Shown piece by piece: positions 33,679 to 41,759 of a stretch of DNA of 64,000 bases. The DNA is from Clostridiales bacterium (GTDB taxonomy: Bacteria > Bacillota > Clostridia > Christensenellales > CAG-138), in assembly GCA_004554165.1 (NCBI GenBank), contig SFNQ01000022.1:1-64000 (forward strand), in the 5' to 3' direction. How positions within the stretch are numbered: position 1 is the first letter of the stretch; each line of letters opens with the position of its first letter. Position numbers and translations under genes: made by a program. Under the pieces are notes generated by a model. It made no database searches. It was not told where the DNA came from and worked only from the letters and a program-made list of their open reading frames with translations.

Positions 33679-33707
33679 TTGACAACGGGCCGGCGGCCTG
33701 CTATGAT
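33679..33707 (+). promoter_or_regulatory. Promoter with a long leader before the methyltransferase
   Basis: TTGACA (33679-33684) and TATGAT (33702-33707) with a 17-base spacer lie 11 bases after the phosphatase stop and about 290 bases before the next start. Confidence 0.7.
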
Positions 33708-33713
33708 AAACGC

Positions 33714-34002
33714 AACAAACAACAGCAGGAAGTGCCGTTTGGAGATTGTTCGATAACAGCTTGTAAAATACCGCGCAGGCAGAGGCGGGCAAAGCCCCCT
33801 CAGCTTTGCTGTGCGGTATTGTTGTTATTGACAGGGGGCGTTTCCGGGCAGGCTGACAGCTCTGAGGGCGCCGCTTTGCGGCGCCCGAACCCGTTTAAAA
33901 CGGGGATCGCCGCCGGCCCACGACCCGGGGCCTCCCGCTTTTTGGCGGCGCTACCGTCCCTGCGGAAGCGCCGGACCGCCAGATTGGCAGAAAGGAATTT
34001 CC
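33714..34002 (+). ncRNA. Structured leader or small RNA candidate
   Basis: Downstream of a good promoter, AATACCGCGCAG and CTGTGCGGTATT (about 33768-33819) form a 12-bp stem followed by TGTTGTTATTG. GGGCGCCGC/GCGGCGCCC (33866-33886) and CCCGTTT/AAACGGG (33890-33904) follow. No open frame with a ribosome binding site occurs before 34003. It could be a 5' leader of the methyltransferase gene or a separate small RNA. No known riboswitch class is recognised. Confidence 0.35.
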
Positions 34003-34719
34003 ATGTTATATCCAAAAGCAGAAAAATACAGCTTTGACCACATTCGCGACCGCATTATGGGGCCCAACCCCATCAAGCTCCTGGAGGAGCTGCTCACAGA
34101 CCACGCCATCCCGGAGGGCGCCACGGTGCTGGACCTGGGCTGCGGCCGCGGCCTGACTTCCGTTTTCCTGGCGCGGGAATACGGCTTCCGCACCTTCGCG
34201 GCGGATCTGTGGATCGATCCCACCGAAAACTGGCGGTATTTTACAGGTCTGGGCCTTGCGCGGGAGCAGATCGTTCCGCTGCGCGCGGAAGCCACGGCGC
34301 TGCCCTTTGCGGAGGACTTCTTTGACGCGGTGGTTTCGGTGGATTCCTACCACTATTTCGGCCGCGACCCCGCCTATCTGGGCGCGCACCTGCTGCCCTT
34401 CGTCCGGCGCGGCGGGCTCCTCTACATCGCCATCCCCGGCATGAAGCGTGACTGCCACCACGCGCTCCCGCCGGAGCTTCTGCTCTCCTGGACGCCGGAG
34501 GATCTGGACACCCTGCACGATATTCCCTACTGGCGCGCCATCCTCGCGGAGACGCCGGAGGCGGAGATCGTCTCCATCCGTGAGATGGAGAGCAACGCCG
34601 AGTGCTGGGACGACTGGCTGCGCTGCGACAATGAATACGCCGTGTCCGACCGCCGCTCCATGGCGGCCGGCGCGGGACGGCACCTGAACTTCATCGCCAT
34701 GGTGCTGCGGCGAAGGTGA
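34003..34719 (+). CDS. SAM-dependent methyltransferase (type 11-like)
   Basis: A 238-residue class I methyltransferase. The SAM loop VLDLGCGRGLTSVFLA lies at about 43-58, the acidic residue in FAADLW at about 66-71, then ATALPFAEDFFDAVVSVDSYHYF (motif II) and a GGLLYIAIPG strand. The target, probably a small molecule, is not evident. ATG 34003 follows AAAGGAA. A GC-rich palindromic repeat begins eight bases after the stop. Confidence 0.85.
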   Translation: MLYPKAEKYSFDHIRDRIMGPNPIKLLEELLTDHAIPEGATVLDLGCGRGLTSVFLAREYGFRTFAADLWIDPTENWRYFTGLGLAREQIVPLRAEATALPFAEDFFDAVVSVDSYHYFGRDPAYLGAHLLPFVRRGGLLYIAIPGMKRDCHHALPPELLLSWTPEDLDTLHDIPYWRAILAETPEAEIVSIREMESNAECWDDWLRCDNEYAVSDRRSMAAGAGRHLNFIAMVLRRR

Positions 34720-34726
34720 CGATTCC

Positions 34727-34847
34727 GGGGGGCGGCCCCGTGCGCGGCCCTGCGGGCCGCGCATGCCCGGCGCGCACGCAGCCCGCGCGGCAGCGGAGGC
34801 ATGGCGCGCCGGGCCGTTCCGCCGGCGGAACACGGGGCCGCCCCCCC
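34727..34847. repeat. Long imperfect palindrome, dispersed repeat copy A
   Basis: The element begins GGGGGGCGGCCCCG and ends CGGGGCCGCCCCCC, so its two ends are inverted. Inside are GCGCGGCC, TGCCCGGCGCGC and GGCGCGCCGGGCCGTTCC, all shared with 61611-61733. It lies eight bases after a stop codon. Its GC content and structure resemble REP/BIME-type intergenic elements. Confidence 0.75.
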
Positions 34848-34886
34848 GGCCGCAAACGCAGCCTTTCCCCGCGAAGGGAAATGTGC

Positions 34887-34892
34887 TATACT
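34887..34892 (+). promoter_or_regulatory. Extended -10 of the lysR-type gene
   Basis: GTGCTATACT carries TATACT (34887-34892) with an upstream TG, and no good -35. A GGAGGAT ribosome binding site follows at 34917. Confidence 0.45.
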
Positions 34893-34932
34893 ATTTTTAA
34901 ACAGGCCTTATGTTGCGGAGGATATGGCATCC

Positions 34933-35889
34933 ATGAACATCGTGCATCTCAAATACGCGGTCGAGGTTGAAAAAACACGCTCCATCAGCAAGGCGGCGGA
35001 GAACCTGTTTATGGGCCAGCCGAACCTGTCCCGCGCCATCCGGGAGCTGGAGGAGTCCCTGGGCATCACGATTTTTGAGCGCACTAGCCGCGGCATCTCC
35101 GTTACCCCGCAGGGCGAGGAGTTTTTGCAATACGCCAAAAAGATCATCGCGCAGATCGACGCTGTGGAGGCCATGTACAAAAACGGTCGCACGGACAAGC
35201 AGGTGTTCTCCGTGTCCGTACCCCGCGCAAGTTATATCGCCTGCGCTTTTACGGAGTTTGCCAAAACCATCGACCCTCAAAAGCAGGCGGAGATTTTTTA
35301 CAAAGAGACCAACTCCATGCGCGCCATCAACAATATTTTGCAGGCGGATTACCGCCTCGGCATCATCCGCTACCAGACCACCTTTGAGCAGTATTTTCAG
35401 GCGCTGCTGCTGGAGAAGGGGCTTGCCTCCGAGGTTCTGCTGGAGTTTTCCTATGTTGCCCTGATGTCCAAGGACCATCCGCTGGCCTCCCGAGGCGATT
35501 TTGAGCTGGAGGAGCTGCGGGACTATGTGGAGATCGCCCATGCCGACCCCTATGTGCCCTCGCTGCCGCTGATCGACGTGAAAAAGGCCGAATTGTCCGA
35601 GTTTGTGGACAAGCGCATCTTCGTGTTTGAGCGCGGGTCGCAGATGGATCTGCTGGCAAACGTGCCGAACACCTTCATGTGGGTCTCACCGGTGCCGGAT
35701 CGTCTGCTGGCGCTGTATGGCCTTGTGCAGAAGCAGTGCTCGGCCAATACCAGGCGCTATAAGGACGTGCTGGTCTACAAAAGGGGCTACCGCTTCACTG
35801 AGCTTGACCGGCGGTTTGTCGAAGAAGTGCGCCGGTTCCGGCCACAGAACATCATTCCATACCGTACCCGCAAAACTCCGTTTCGATAA
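34933..35889 (+). CDS. LysR-family transcriptional regulator
   Basis: A 318-residue regulator with the LysR winged helix at the N-terminus (HLKYAVEVEKTRSISKAAENLFMGQPNLSRAIRELE) and a co-inducer-binding domain after about residue 90. ATG 34933 gives the usual family start (MNIVHLKYA) and a spacing of 11 from GGAGG. ATG 34924, three residues earlier, sits only two bases from it. It is immediately upstream of adhE and the hydrogenase operon on the same strand, so it may control them. The effector is unknown. Confidence 0.88.
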   Translation: MNIVHLKYAVEVEKTRSISKAAENLFMGQPNLSRAIRELEESLGITIFERTSRGISVTPQGEEFLQYAKKIIAQIDAVEAMYKNGRTDKQVFSVSVPRASYIACAFTEFAKTIDPQKQAEIFYKETNSMRAINNILQADYRLGIIRYQTTFEQYFQALLLEKGLASEVLLEFSYVALMSKDHPLASRGDFELEELRDYVEIAHADPYVPSLPLIDVKKAELSEFVDKRIFVFERGSQMDLLANVPNTFMWVSPVPDRLLALYGLVQKQCSANTRRYKDVLVYKRGYRFTELDRRFVEEVRRFRPQNIIPYRTRKTPFR

Positions 35890-35923
35890 ATGCATATCGA
35901 TATAAATATATCGATATGCATTT
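35888..35923. promoter_or_regulatory. AT-rich 36-base palindrome between lysR and adhE
   Basis: Two 16-base arms (AAATGCATATCGATAT and its complement) flank AAAT. The palindrome overlaps the lysR stop and is followed by TTTTCC. It could be a terminator, an operator or both; its AT-richness stands out in this genome. Confidence 0.5.
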
Positions 35924-36015
35924 TCCGCATTTGTCCCTCCGCACGTTGTATGGTTTGATAAGAACAGAACACAGAACCCCCGACGCAAGCGACCAGAGAT
36001 AAGGAGACAGAACGC

Positions 36016-38622
36016 ATGAAGCAAAAACAGACCCCCATCGTGGACAGCGTGGCATCCCTCGAACATAAGCTCAACCGTATCCGCAGCGCCCAGGCCGCCT
36101 TTGCGCAGTATACTCAGGAGCAGGTGGACCGGATTTTCCTGGCGGCGGCAACCGCGGCCAACAAGCAGCGCATTCCGCTGGCAAAGCTGGCCGTGGAGGA
36201 GACCGGCATGGGCGTGGTGGAGGACAAGGTCATCAAAAACCATTACGCCGCAGAATACATCTATCATGCCTATAAAGATGTCAAAACCTGCGGCGTGATC
36301 GAATCGGATTCCGCTTACGGAATTCAGAAGATCGCGGAGCCCATCGGCGTGATTGCGGCGGTGATCCCAACGACGAATCCCACCTCCACCGCCATCTTCA
36401 AGACGCTCATTGCGCTCAAGACCCGCAACGGCATCATCATCAGCCCGCATCCGCGCGCCAAAAACGCCACCATTGCCGCGGCAAAGGTGGTTCTCGACGC
36501 CGCGGTGGCAGCCGGCGCGCCCGAAGAGATCATCGGCTGGATCGACGTGCCCTCGCTGGAGCTGACCAGTCTTGTGATGAAGGAAGCGGACCTGATCCTT
36601 GCCACCGGCGGCCCCGGCATGGTAAAGGCGGCCTATTCCTCCGGCAAACCCGCTCTGGGCGTGGGCGCAGGCAACACCCCCGCCATCATCGACGAGAGCG
36701 CGGATCTCCTGCTGGCGGTCAATTCCATCATTCATTCCAAAACCTTCGACAACGGCATGATCTGCGCCTCCGAGCAGTCGGTCATCGCGCTGGATCCCGT
36801 TTACGACGCGGTCCGGGCCGAATTTGCCGCGCGCGGCTGCTACTTCCTTTCGCCGGAGGAAACGGACCGGGTGCGCAGGACCATCATCATCAACGGCGCG
36901 CTGAACGCGGCCATCGTGGGGCAGAGCGCGGAAACGATCGCCTCCCTGTCCGGCGTCTCCGTGCCGGAGGGCACGAAGATTCTCATCGGCGAGGTGGAGA
37001 GCGTCGAACTTTCCGAGGAGTTCGCCCACGAAAAGCTCTCGCCTGTGCTCGCCATGTACCGCGCCAAGGATTTTGACGACGCACTGGCCAAGGCCGAGCA
37101 GCTCATCGCGGACGGCGGCTACGGCCATACCTCCTCCGTCTACCTCAATCCCGTCACCGCGCGGGAAAAGCTGGACCGCTTTGCCGCCCGCATGAAAACC
37201 TGCCGCATTCTTGTGAACACCCCCTCCTCCCACGGTGGCATCGGCGACCTGTACAACTTCAGGCTCCCGCCCTCGCTGACGCTGGGCTGCGGCTCCTGGG
37301 GCGGCAACTCCGTTTCGGAGAACGTGGGCGTCAAGCACCTGCTCAACATCAAGACCGTCGCCGAAAGGAGAGAGAACATGCTGTGGTTCCGCGCGCCCGA
37401 AAAGGTTTATCAGAAAAAGGGCTGCCTGCCCGTGGCCCTCGACGAGCTCAAAACCGTGCTGCATAAGAAGCGGGCCTTCCTCGTTACCGACACCTTCCTC
37501 TACCAGAACGGGTACACAAAGCCCATCAGCGACAAGCTGGACGAGATGGGCATCCAGCACGCGGTGTTCTTCAACGTCGCTCCCGATCCCACGCTGGCCT
37601 GCGCCAGAGAGGGCGCGGCGCAGATGCGCAGCTTTGCGCCGGACGTGATCATCGCCATCGGCGGCGGCTCCGCCATGGACGCGGCCAAGATCATGTGGGT
37701 GCTGTACGAGCATCCGGAAGCGGATTTTATGGATATGGCCATGCGCTTTGTGGATATCAGGAAGCGCGTCTACACCTTCCCGAAGATGGGCGAAAAGGCC
37801 TATTTCATCGCCATCCCCACCTCTGCGGGCACGGGCAGCGAGGTTACGCCCTTTGCCGTCATCACCGACGAGACCACGGGCGTCAAGTATCCGCTTGCGG
37901 ACTATGCGCTCATGCCCAATATGGCCATTGTGGACGCGGACATGATGATGAACGCGCCCAAGGGCCTGACCAGCGCCTCCGGCATTGACGCGGTGACGCA
38001 CGCGCTGGAGGCCTATGCCTCCATGCTGGCCACGGATTATACCGACGGCCTGGCCCTCCGCGCGCTGCAGGTGATCTTCCAGTATCTGCCCAGAGCCTAT
38101 GACAACGGCCCGAACGATCCCGAGGCGCGGGAAAAGATGGGCAACGCCGCCACCATGGCCGGCATGGCCTTTGCCAACGCCTTCCTGGGCGTGTGCCACA
38201 GCATGGCGCACAAGCTCGGCGCCTTCCACCACCTGCCGCACGGCGTGGCAAACGCGCTCATGATCGACGAGGTGCTGCGCTTTAACGCGGCCGAAGCGCC
38301 AAACAAAATGGGCACCTTCTCCCAGTACGCCTACCCGCACACGCTCCGGCGCTATGCGGAGATTGCCGAAGCGCTGGGCGTGCAGGGCGGGACCGACCAG
38401 GAGAAGCTCGAGGGCCTCATCGCAAAGCTGGACGCGCTGAAGGAGCAGGTGGGCATCAAAAAGACCATCCGCGACTATGGCATCGATGAGAAGGATTTCC
38501 TCGACCGGCTGGACGAGATGACCGAACAGGCCTTCGATGATCAGTGCACCGGCGCGAACCCGCGCTATCCTCTGATGTCGGAGATCCGCCAGATGTACCT
38601 GAACGCCTACTACGGAAACTGA
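36016..38622 (+). CDS. adhE: Bifunctional acetaldehyde-CoA/alcohol dehydrogenase
   Basis: An 868-residue fusion, the normal length. The N-terminal CoA-acylating aldehyde dehydrogenase has catalytic Cys250 in FDNGMICASEQS and the GVGAGNTP loop. The C-terminal iron-dependent alcohol dehydrogenase has the NAD motif AIGGGSAMDAAK and iron ligands in SGIDAVTHALEAY and FHHLPHGVANA. It reduces acetyl-CoA to ethanol with two NADH, regenerating NAD+ in fermentation. ATG 36016 has AAGGAGA. The hydrogenase-linked genes follow at 13 bases or less, so reductant disposal to ethanol and hydrogen may be co-regulated. Confidence 0.96.
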   Translation: MKQKQTPIVDSVASLEHKLNRIRSAQAAFAQYTQEQVDRIFLAAATAANKQRIPLAKLAVEETGMGVVEDKVIKNHYAAEYIYHAYKDVKTCGVIESDSAYGIQKIAEPIGVIAAVIPTTNPTSTAIFKTLIALKTRNGIIISPHPRAKNATIAAAKVVLDAAVAAGAPEEIIGWIDVPSLELTSLVMKEADLILATGGPGMVKAAYSSGKPALGVGAGNTPAIIDESADLLLAVNSIIHSKTFDNGMICASEQSVIALDPVYDAVRAEFAARGCYFLSPEETDRVRRTIIINGALNAAIVGQSAETIASLSGVSVPEGTKILIGEVESVELSEEFAHEKLSPVLAMYRAKDFDDALAKAEQLIADGGYGHTSSVYLNPVTAREKLDRFAARMKTCRILVNTPSSHGGIGDLYNFRLPPSLTLGCGSWGGNSVSENVGVKHLLNIKTVAERRENMLWFRAPEKVYQKKGCLPVALDELKTVLHKKRAFLVTDTFLYQNGYTKPISDKLDEMGIQHAVFFNVAPDPTLACAREGAAQMRSFAPDVIIAIGGGSAMDAAKIMWVLYEHPEADFMDMAMRFVDIRKRVYTFPKMGEKAYFIAIPTSAGTGSEVTPFAVITDETTGVKYPLADYALMPNMAIVDADMMMNAPKGLTSASGIDAVTHALEAYASMLATDYTDGLALRALQVIFQYLPRAYDNGPNDPEAREKMGNAATMAGMAFANAFLGVCHSMAHKLGAFHHLPHGVANALMIDEVLRFNAAEAPNKMGTFSQYAYPHTLRRYAEIAEALGVQGGTDQEKLEGLIAKLDALKEQVGIKKTIRDYGIDEKDFLDRLDEMTEQAFDDQCTGANPRYPLMSEIRQMYLNAYYGN

Positions 38623-38635
38623 GGAGGAAAGGCCC

Positions 38636-39385
38636 ATGCAAGCAGACAGAATCATAGCCGTCAGAACCAACAAGACCGTCTACCGGGACGGCAACCTTGC
38701 GCTCAAGGTCTTTGACGAGGACTATTCCAAGGCCGACGTGCTGAACGAAGCGCTCAATCAGGCACGGGTGGAGGAAACCAGCCTTCACATCCCGAAAATA
38801 CTGGAAATCCGCATGATCGACGGCAAGTGGGCCATCGTGTCCGAATTCATTGCCGGCAAGACGCTGGCCCGGCTGATGGAGGAGCAGCCGGAGAAGCAGG
38901 ACGAATACCTGAACCTGTTTGTGGATGTCCAGCTCCAGATGCATCAGCAGAGCGTGCCGCTGCTCAACAAGCTCAAGGACAAGATGAACCGCAAGATCAG
39001 CGCCTCCGATCTGGACGCCACCACCCGCTACGACCTGCACACGCGCCTTGAGGCCATGCCCAGGCACACGAAGCTCTGCCACGGCGACTTCAACCCCTCG
39101 AACATCATCCTGACCGACGACGGCACGCCCTACATCCTCGACTGGTCCCACGCGACGCAGGGCAACGCCTCTGCGGACGCGGCGCGCACCTACCTGCTCT
39201 TCCATCTCGCGGGCGACGTCAAGACCGCCGAGCAGTATCTCTCCCTCTTCTGCAAAAAGAGCGATACCGCAAGGCAGTATGTGCAGAAGTGGCTGCCCAT
39301 CGTCGCGGCCTCGCAGTCGGTCAAGGGCAAAGCGCACGAGCGACAGTTCCTGCTTTCCTGGATTCAGGTTGTGGATTACGAATAA
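38636..39385 (+). CDS. Small APH/choline-kinase-fold phosphotransferase
   Basis: A 249-residue kinase-like protein. The catalytic loop LCHGDFNPSNIIL (His149-Gly-Asp151) and the metal-binding ILDWSHAT (Asp169) are intact, and an N-terminal lobe with ALKVF supplies the ATP lysine. Homologues annotated as aminoglycoside phosphotransferases are common in clostridial metabolic operons, and resistance is unlikely here. It lies 13 bases after adhE and 14 before the ferredoxin gene. The substrate is unknown. Confidence 0.8.
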   Translation: MQADRIIAVRTNKTVYRDGNLALKVFDEDYSKADVLNEALNQARVEETSLHIPKILEIRMIDGKWAIVSEFIAGKTLARLMEEQPEKQDEYLNLFVDVQLQMHQQSVPLLNKLKDKMNRKISASDLDATTRYDLHTRLEAMPRHTKLCHGDFNPSNIILTDDGTPYILDWSHATQGNASADAARTYLLFHLAGDVKTAEQYLSLFCKKSDTARQYVQKWLPIVAASQSVKGKAHERQFLLSWIQVVDYE

Positions 39386-39399
39386 GGAGGATTTTTCAA

Positions 39400-39645
39400 A
39401 TGAAGATCACGGTTTGTATCGGCAGCTCCTGCCATCTCAAGGGCTCACGCCAGGTCGTCGAGCAGCTGCAGGCCCTGGTTGCCGAGCACGGGCTGAAGAA
39501 TGAAATTGAGCTGGCCGGCACCTTCTGCATGGGCAACTGCCAGAACGGCGTCTGCGTCACTCTGGACGACCGGCCCTTCTCGCTCTCGCCGGAGAGCACG
39601 CGCCCGTTCTTTGAGAACAACGTGCTGCCCGCGCTGGGAAAATAA
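39400..39645 (+). CDS. [2Fe-2S] thioredoxin-like ferredoxin
   Basis: An 81-residue protein of the NuoE/HydC C-terminal type. Cysteines at 6 and 11 (VCIGSSCHLKG) and at about 44 and 48 (TFCMGNCQNGVC) give the C-x4-C...C-x3-C pattern of thioredoxin-fold [2Fe-2S] proteins. It likely passes electrons to or from the hydrogenase-type proteins encoded downstream. ATG 39400 follows AAGGAGG. Confidence 0.85.
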   Translation: MKITVCIGSSCHLKGSRQVVEQLQALVAEHGLKNEIELAGTFCMGNCQNGVCVTLDDRPFSLSPESTRPFFENNVLPALGK

Positions 39646-39672
39646 ACCTTTGCGTTCAGGGGGGCAGCAACG

Positions 39673-40083
39673 ATGACGGAAGCCATGAAAACCGGCCTTT
39701 CGGGGAAGGCCACCTTCTCCGTAACGCCAGAATATACGGCCGCAGCCATGGGCAGCGGCGATCTGCCGGTGCTCGCAACGCCGGCTTTGATCGCGTTTAT
39801 GGAGCGCACGGCAAAGGACAGCCTGCTGGCCCACCTGCCCGCCGGCGCTACGACGGTGGGCACGCGCATCAGCATATCCCATCTTGCGCCGACGCTGGTT
39901 GGGCGGACGGTGCGCGTGGAGTCGTGTCTTACGGAGGTGGAGGACAGGCGCCTGCGCTTTACGCTTCAGGCCTTCGATGAAAGCGGACTGGTGGGGAAGG
40001 GGGAGCACGAGCGCTGTCTCGTGTTCTCCGAGGCCTTTATGGAGCGCGCTACGGAGCGCGCGGAAAGCGGGATAACGCCATGA
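39673..40083 (+). CDS. Hotdog-fold thioesterase, FlK-like
   Basis: A 136-residue protein with the hotdog helix PVLATPALIAFMERTA and the strand segment VGTRISISHLAPTLVGRTVRV. These match fluoroacetyl-CoA thioesterase-like and related small acyl-CoA thioesterases; the Thr and Glu in TPALIAFMERTA correspond to family active-site positions. It might limit acyl-CoA build-up near AdhE. It overlaps the next gene by four bases (ATGA), so it belongs to the hydrogenase operon. Confidence 0.82.
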   Translation: MTEAMKTGLSGKATFSVTPEYTAAAMGSGDLPVLATPALIAFMERTAKDSLLAHLPAGATTVGTRISISHLAPTLVGRTVRVESCLTEVEDRRLRFTLQAFDESGLVGKGEHERCLVFSEAFMERATERAESGITP

Positions 40084-41759
40084 CGGAATTTCTGAAACTG
40101 AAAAAATCCAACTGCAAAAACTGCTACAAGTGCATCCGCAACTGCCCGGTCAAGTCCATCCGTTTTTCTGCGGGACAGGCCAATATCGTGGGCGATGAAT
40201 GCATCCTCTGCGGCCAGTGCTTTGTTGTCTGCCCGCAGAACGCGAAGGAGATCGTCAGCGGCGTGGAAACCGTAAGGGTGCTGCTCTCCGGAGATGCCCC
40301 GGTCTATGCCTCCGTGGCTCCCTCCTTCATCGCCAACTACAACGGCGCGGGCATCGAAAGCCTGCAAACGGCCCTGCAGGCGCTGGGCTTCGCCGGCGCG
40401 GAGGAGACGGCCATCGGCGCCACCCACGTTAAAACCGAATACGAGCGCCTGCTGGCGGAGGAGGGCCGGGATATCCTGATCTCCTCCTGCTGCCACAGCA
40501 TCAACCTGCTGATCCAGAAGTATTACCCGGACCTGCTCCCCTGCCTTGCGGACGTGGTCTCGCCCATGCAGGCGCACTGTCTCGACCTCAAGCGCCGCCA
40601 TCCCGGCGCAAAGACCGTGTTCATCGGGCCCTGCGTCGCAAAGAAGGACGAGGCCGACCACTATCAGGGCATTGTGGACGCAGTGCTGACCTTTGAGGAG
40701 CTGTCCGGCTGGCTGACCGAGGCGGGCATCGCCATTGCGCCCGGCCCGCGCGCCGAAAGCGACGAAAGCCGCGCGCGGCTCTTCCCCACCACCGGCGGCA
40801 TCCTGAAAACCATGGCCTGCGCGCAGCCGGGCTACACCTACCTGGCGCTGGACGGCGTGGAGAGCTGCAAGGCCGCGCTGGAGGACATCCGGAACGGAAA
40901 CCTGCACCGCTGCTTTATCGAAATGTCCGCCTGCATCGGCAGCTGCGTGGGCGGCCCGGTCATGGAGAAATACCACCACTCGCCCATCCGCGATTTTGCA
41001 GCCGTGACGGCCTATGCGGGCGCAAAGGACTTTCCCATCCAGTCGCTGCCGGACGGCGCGCTGAAAAAGCACCTGACCTACATCGGCAAGCGCCTGCCGG
41101 AGCCCGGCGAGGCGGAGATTGCGGACATCCTCCGCCAGATGGGCAAGACCCGGCCGGATCAGGAGCTCAACTGCGGCACCTGCGGCTACAACACCTGCCG
41201 GGAGAAGGCCATCGCGGTCTATCAGGGCAAGGCGGACCTGTCCATGTGCCTCCCCTTTTTGAAGGACAGGGCGGAGAGCTTTTCCAACAACGTCCTGAAC
41301 AACGCGCCAAACGGCATTATCGTGCTGAACGAAAAGCTTGAGGTGCAGCAGATCAACCGCGCCGCGCTCAGCATGATGAACCTGCGCGACGCCGCCGACG
41401 TGCTGGGCGAGCAGGTCATCCGTATTCTGGAGCCCGCAGACTTCATGCAGGCGCGCGACACGGGCCGCGGCATCCGCGACCGCCGCACCTATCTGGCGGA
41501 GTACGGCCGCTATGTGGACGAAACCATTGTTTATGACCGGGAGTTCCACCAGCTGCTCTGCATCCTGCGGGATGTGACCGAGCAGGAGAACGAACACGAG
41601 CGCCGCGAGGCCCTGCGGCAAAAGACCATCGAGACTGCGGATCAGGTGGTGGACAAGCAGATGCGTATCGTACAGGAGATTGCCTCGCTCCTGGGCGAAA
41701 CCGCGGCGGAAACGAAGATCGCGCTGGCAAAGCTGAAGGAGTCGATCAGCAATGAATAA
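40080..41759 (+). CDS. Sensory [FeFe]-hydrogenase homologue with PAS domain (HydS-like)
   Basis: A 559-residue protein. Two N-terminal [4Fe-4S] motifs (Cys12/15/18/22 and 41/44/47/51) precede an H-cluster domain with L1 SSCCHS (135-140), L2 GPCVAKKDE (183-191) and L3 MSACIGSCVGGP (Cys285, Cys289). The usual L1 motif is TSCCP; here Pro is His139. A further [4Fe-4S] module (Cys365, 368, 373, 390) and a PAS domain (about 405-510) with a C-terminal helix follow. This layout is that of group C putative hydrogen-sensing hydrogenases. The adjoining PP2C phosphatase gene supports a signalling role. Confidence 0.85.
   Translation: MTEFLKLKKSNCKNCYKCIRNCPVKSIRFSAGQANIVGDECILCGQCFVVCPQNAKEIVSGVETVRVLLSGDAPVYASVAPSFIANYNGAGIESLQTALQALGFAGAEETAIGATHVKTEYERLLAEEGRDILISSCCHSINLLIQKYYPDLLPCLADVVSPMQAHCLDLKRRHPGAKTVFIGPCVAKKDEADHYQGIVDAVLTFEELSGWLTEAGIAIAPGPRAESDESRARLFPTTGGILKTMACAQPGYTYLALDGVESCKAALEDIRNGNLHRCFIEMSACIGSCVGGPVMEKYHHSPIRDFAAVTAYAGAKDFPIQSLPDGALKKHLTYIGKRLPEPGEAEIADILRQMGKTRPDQELNCGTCGYNTCREKAIAVYQGKADLSMCLPFLKDRAESFSNNVLNNAPNGIIVLNEKLEVQQINRAALSMMNLRDAADVLGEQVIRILEPADFMQARDTGRGIRDRRTYLAEYGRYVDETIVYDREFHQLLCILRDVTEQENEHERREALRQKTIETADQVVDKQMRIVQEIASLLGETAAETKIALAKLKESISNE

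Noticed and set aside
33828..33833. Second TTGACA upstream of the methyltransferase
   Set aside because: No -10 hexamer occurs at a usable distance downstream.
35686..38673. 995-codon open frame antisense to adhE
   Set aside because: It mirrors the codon structure of adhE in a GC-rich region, is His/Gly/Val-rich without any family motif, and has no ribosome binding site.
38636..39385. APH-fold gene considered as an aminoglycoside resistance gene
   Set aside because: It is embedded in a metabolic operon, is short, and only shares the general kinase motifs.
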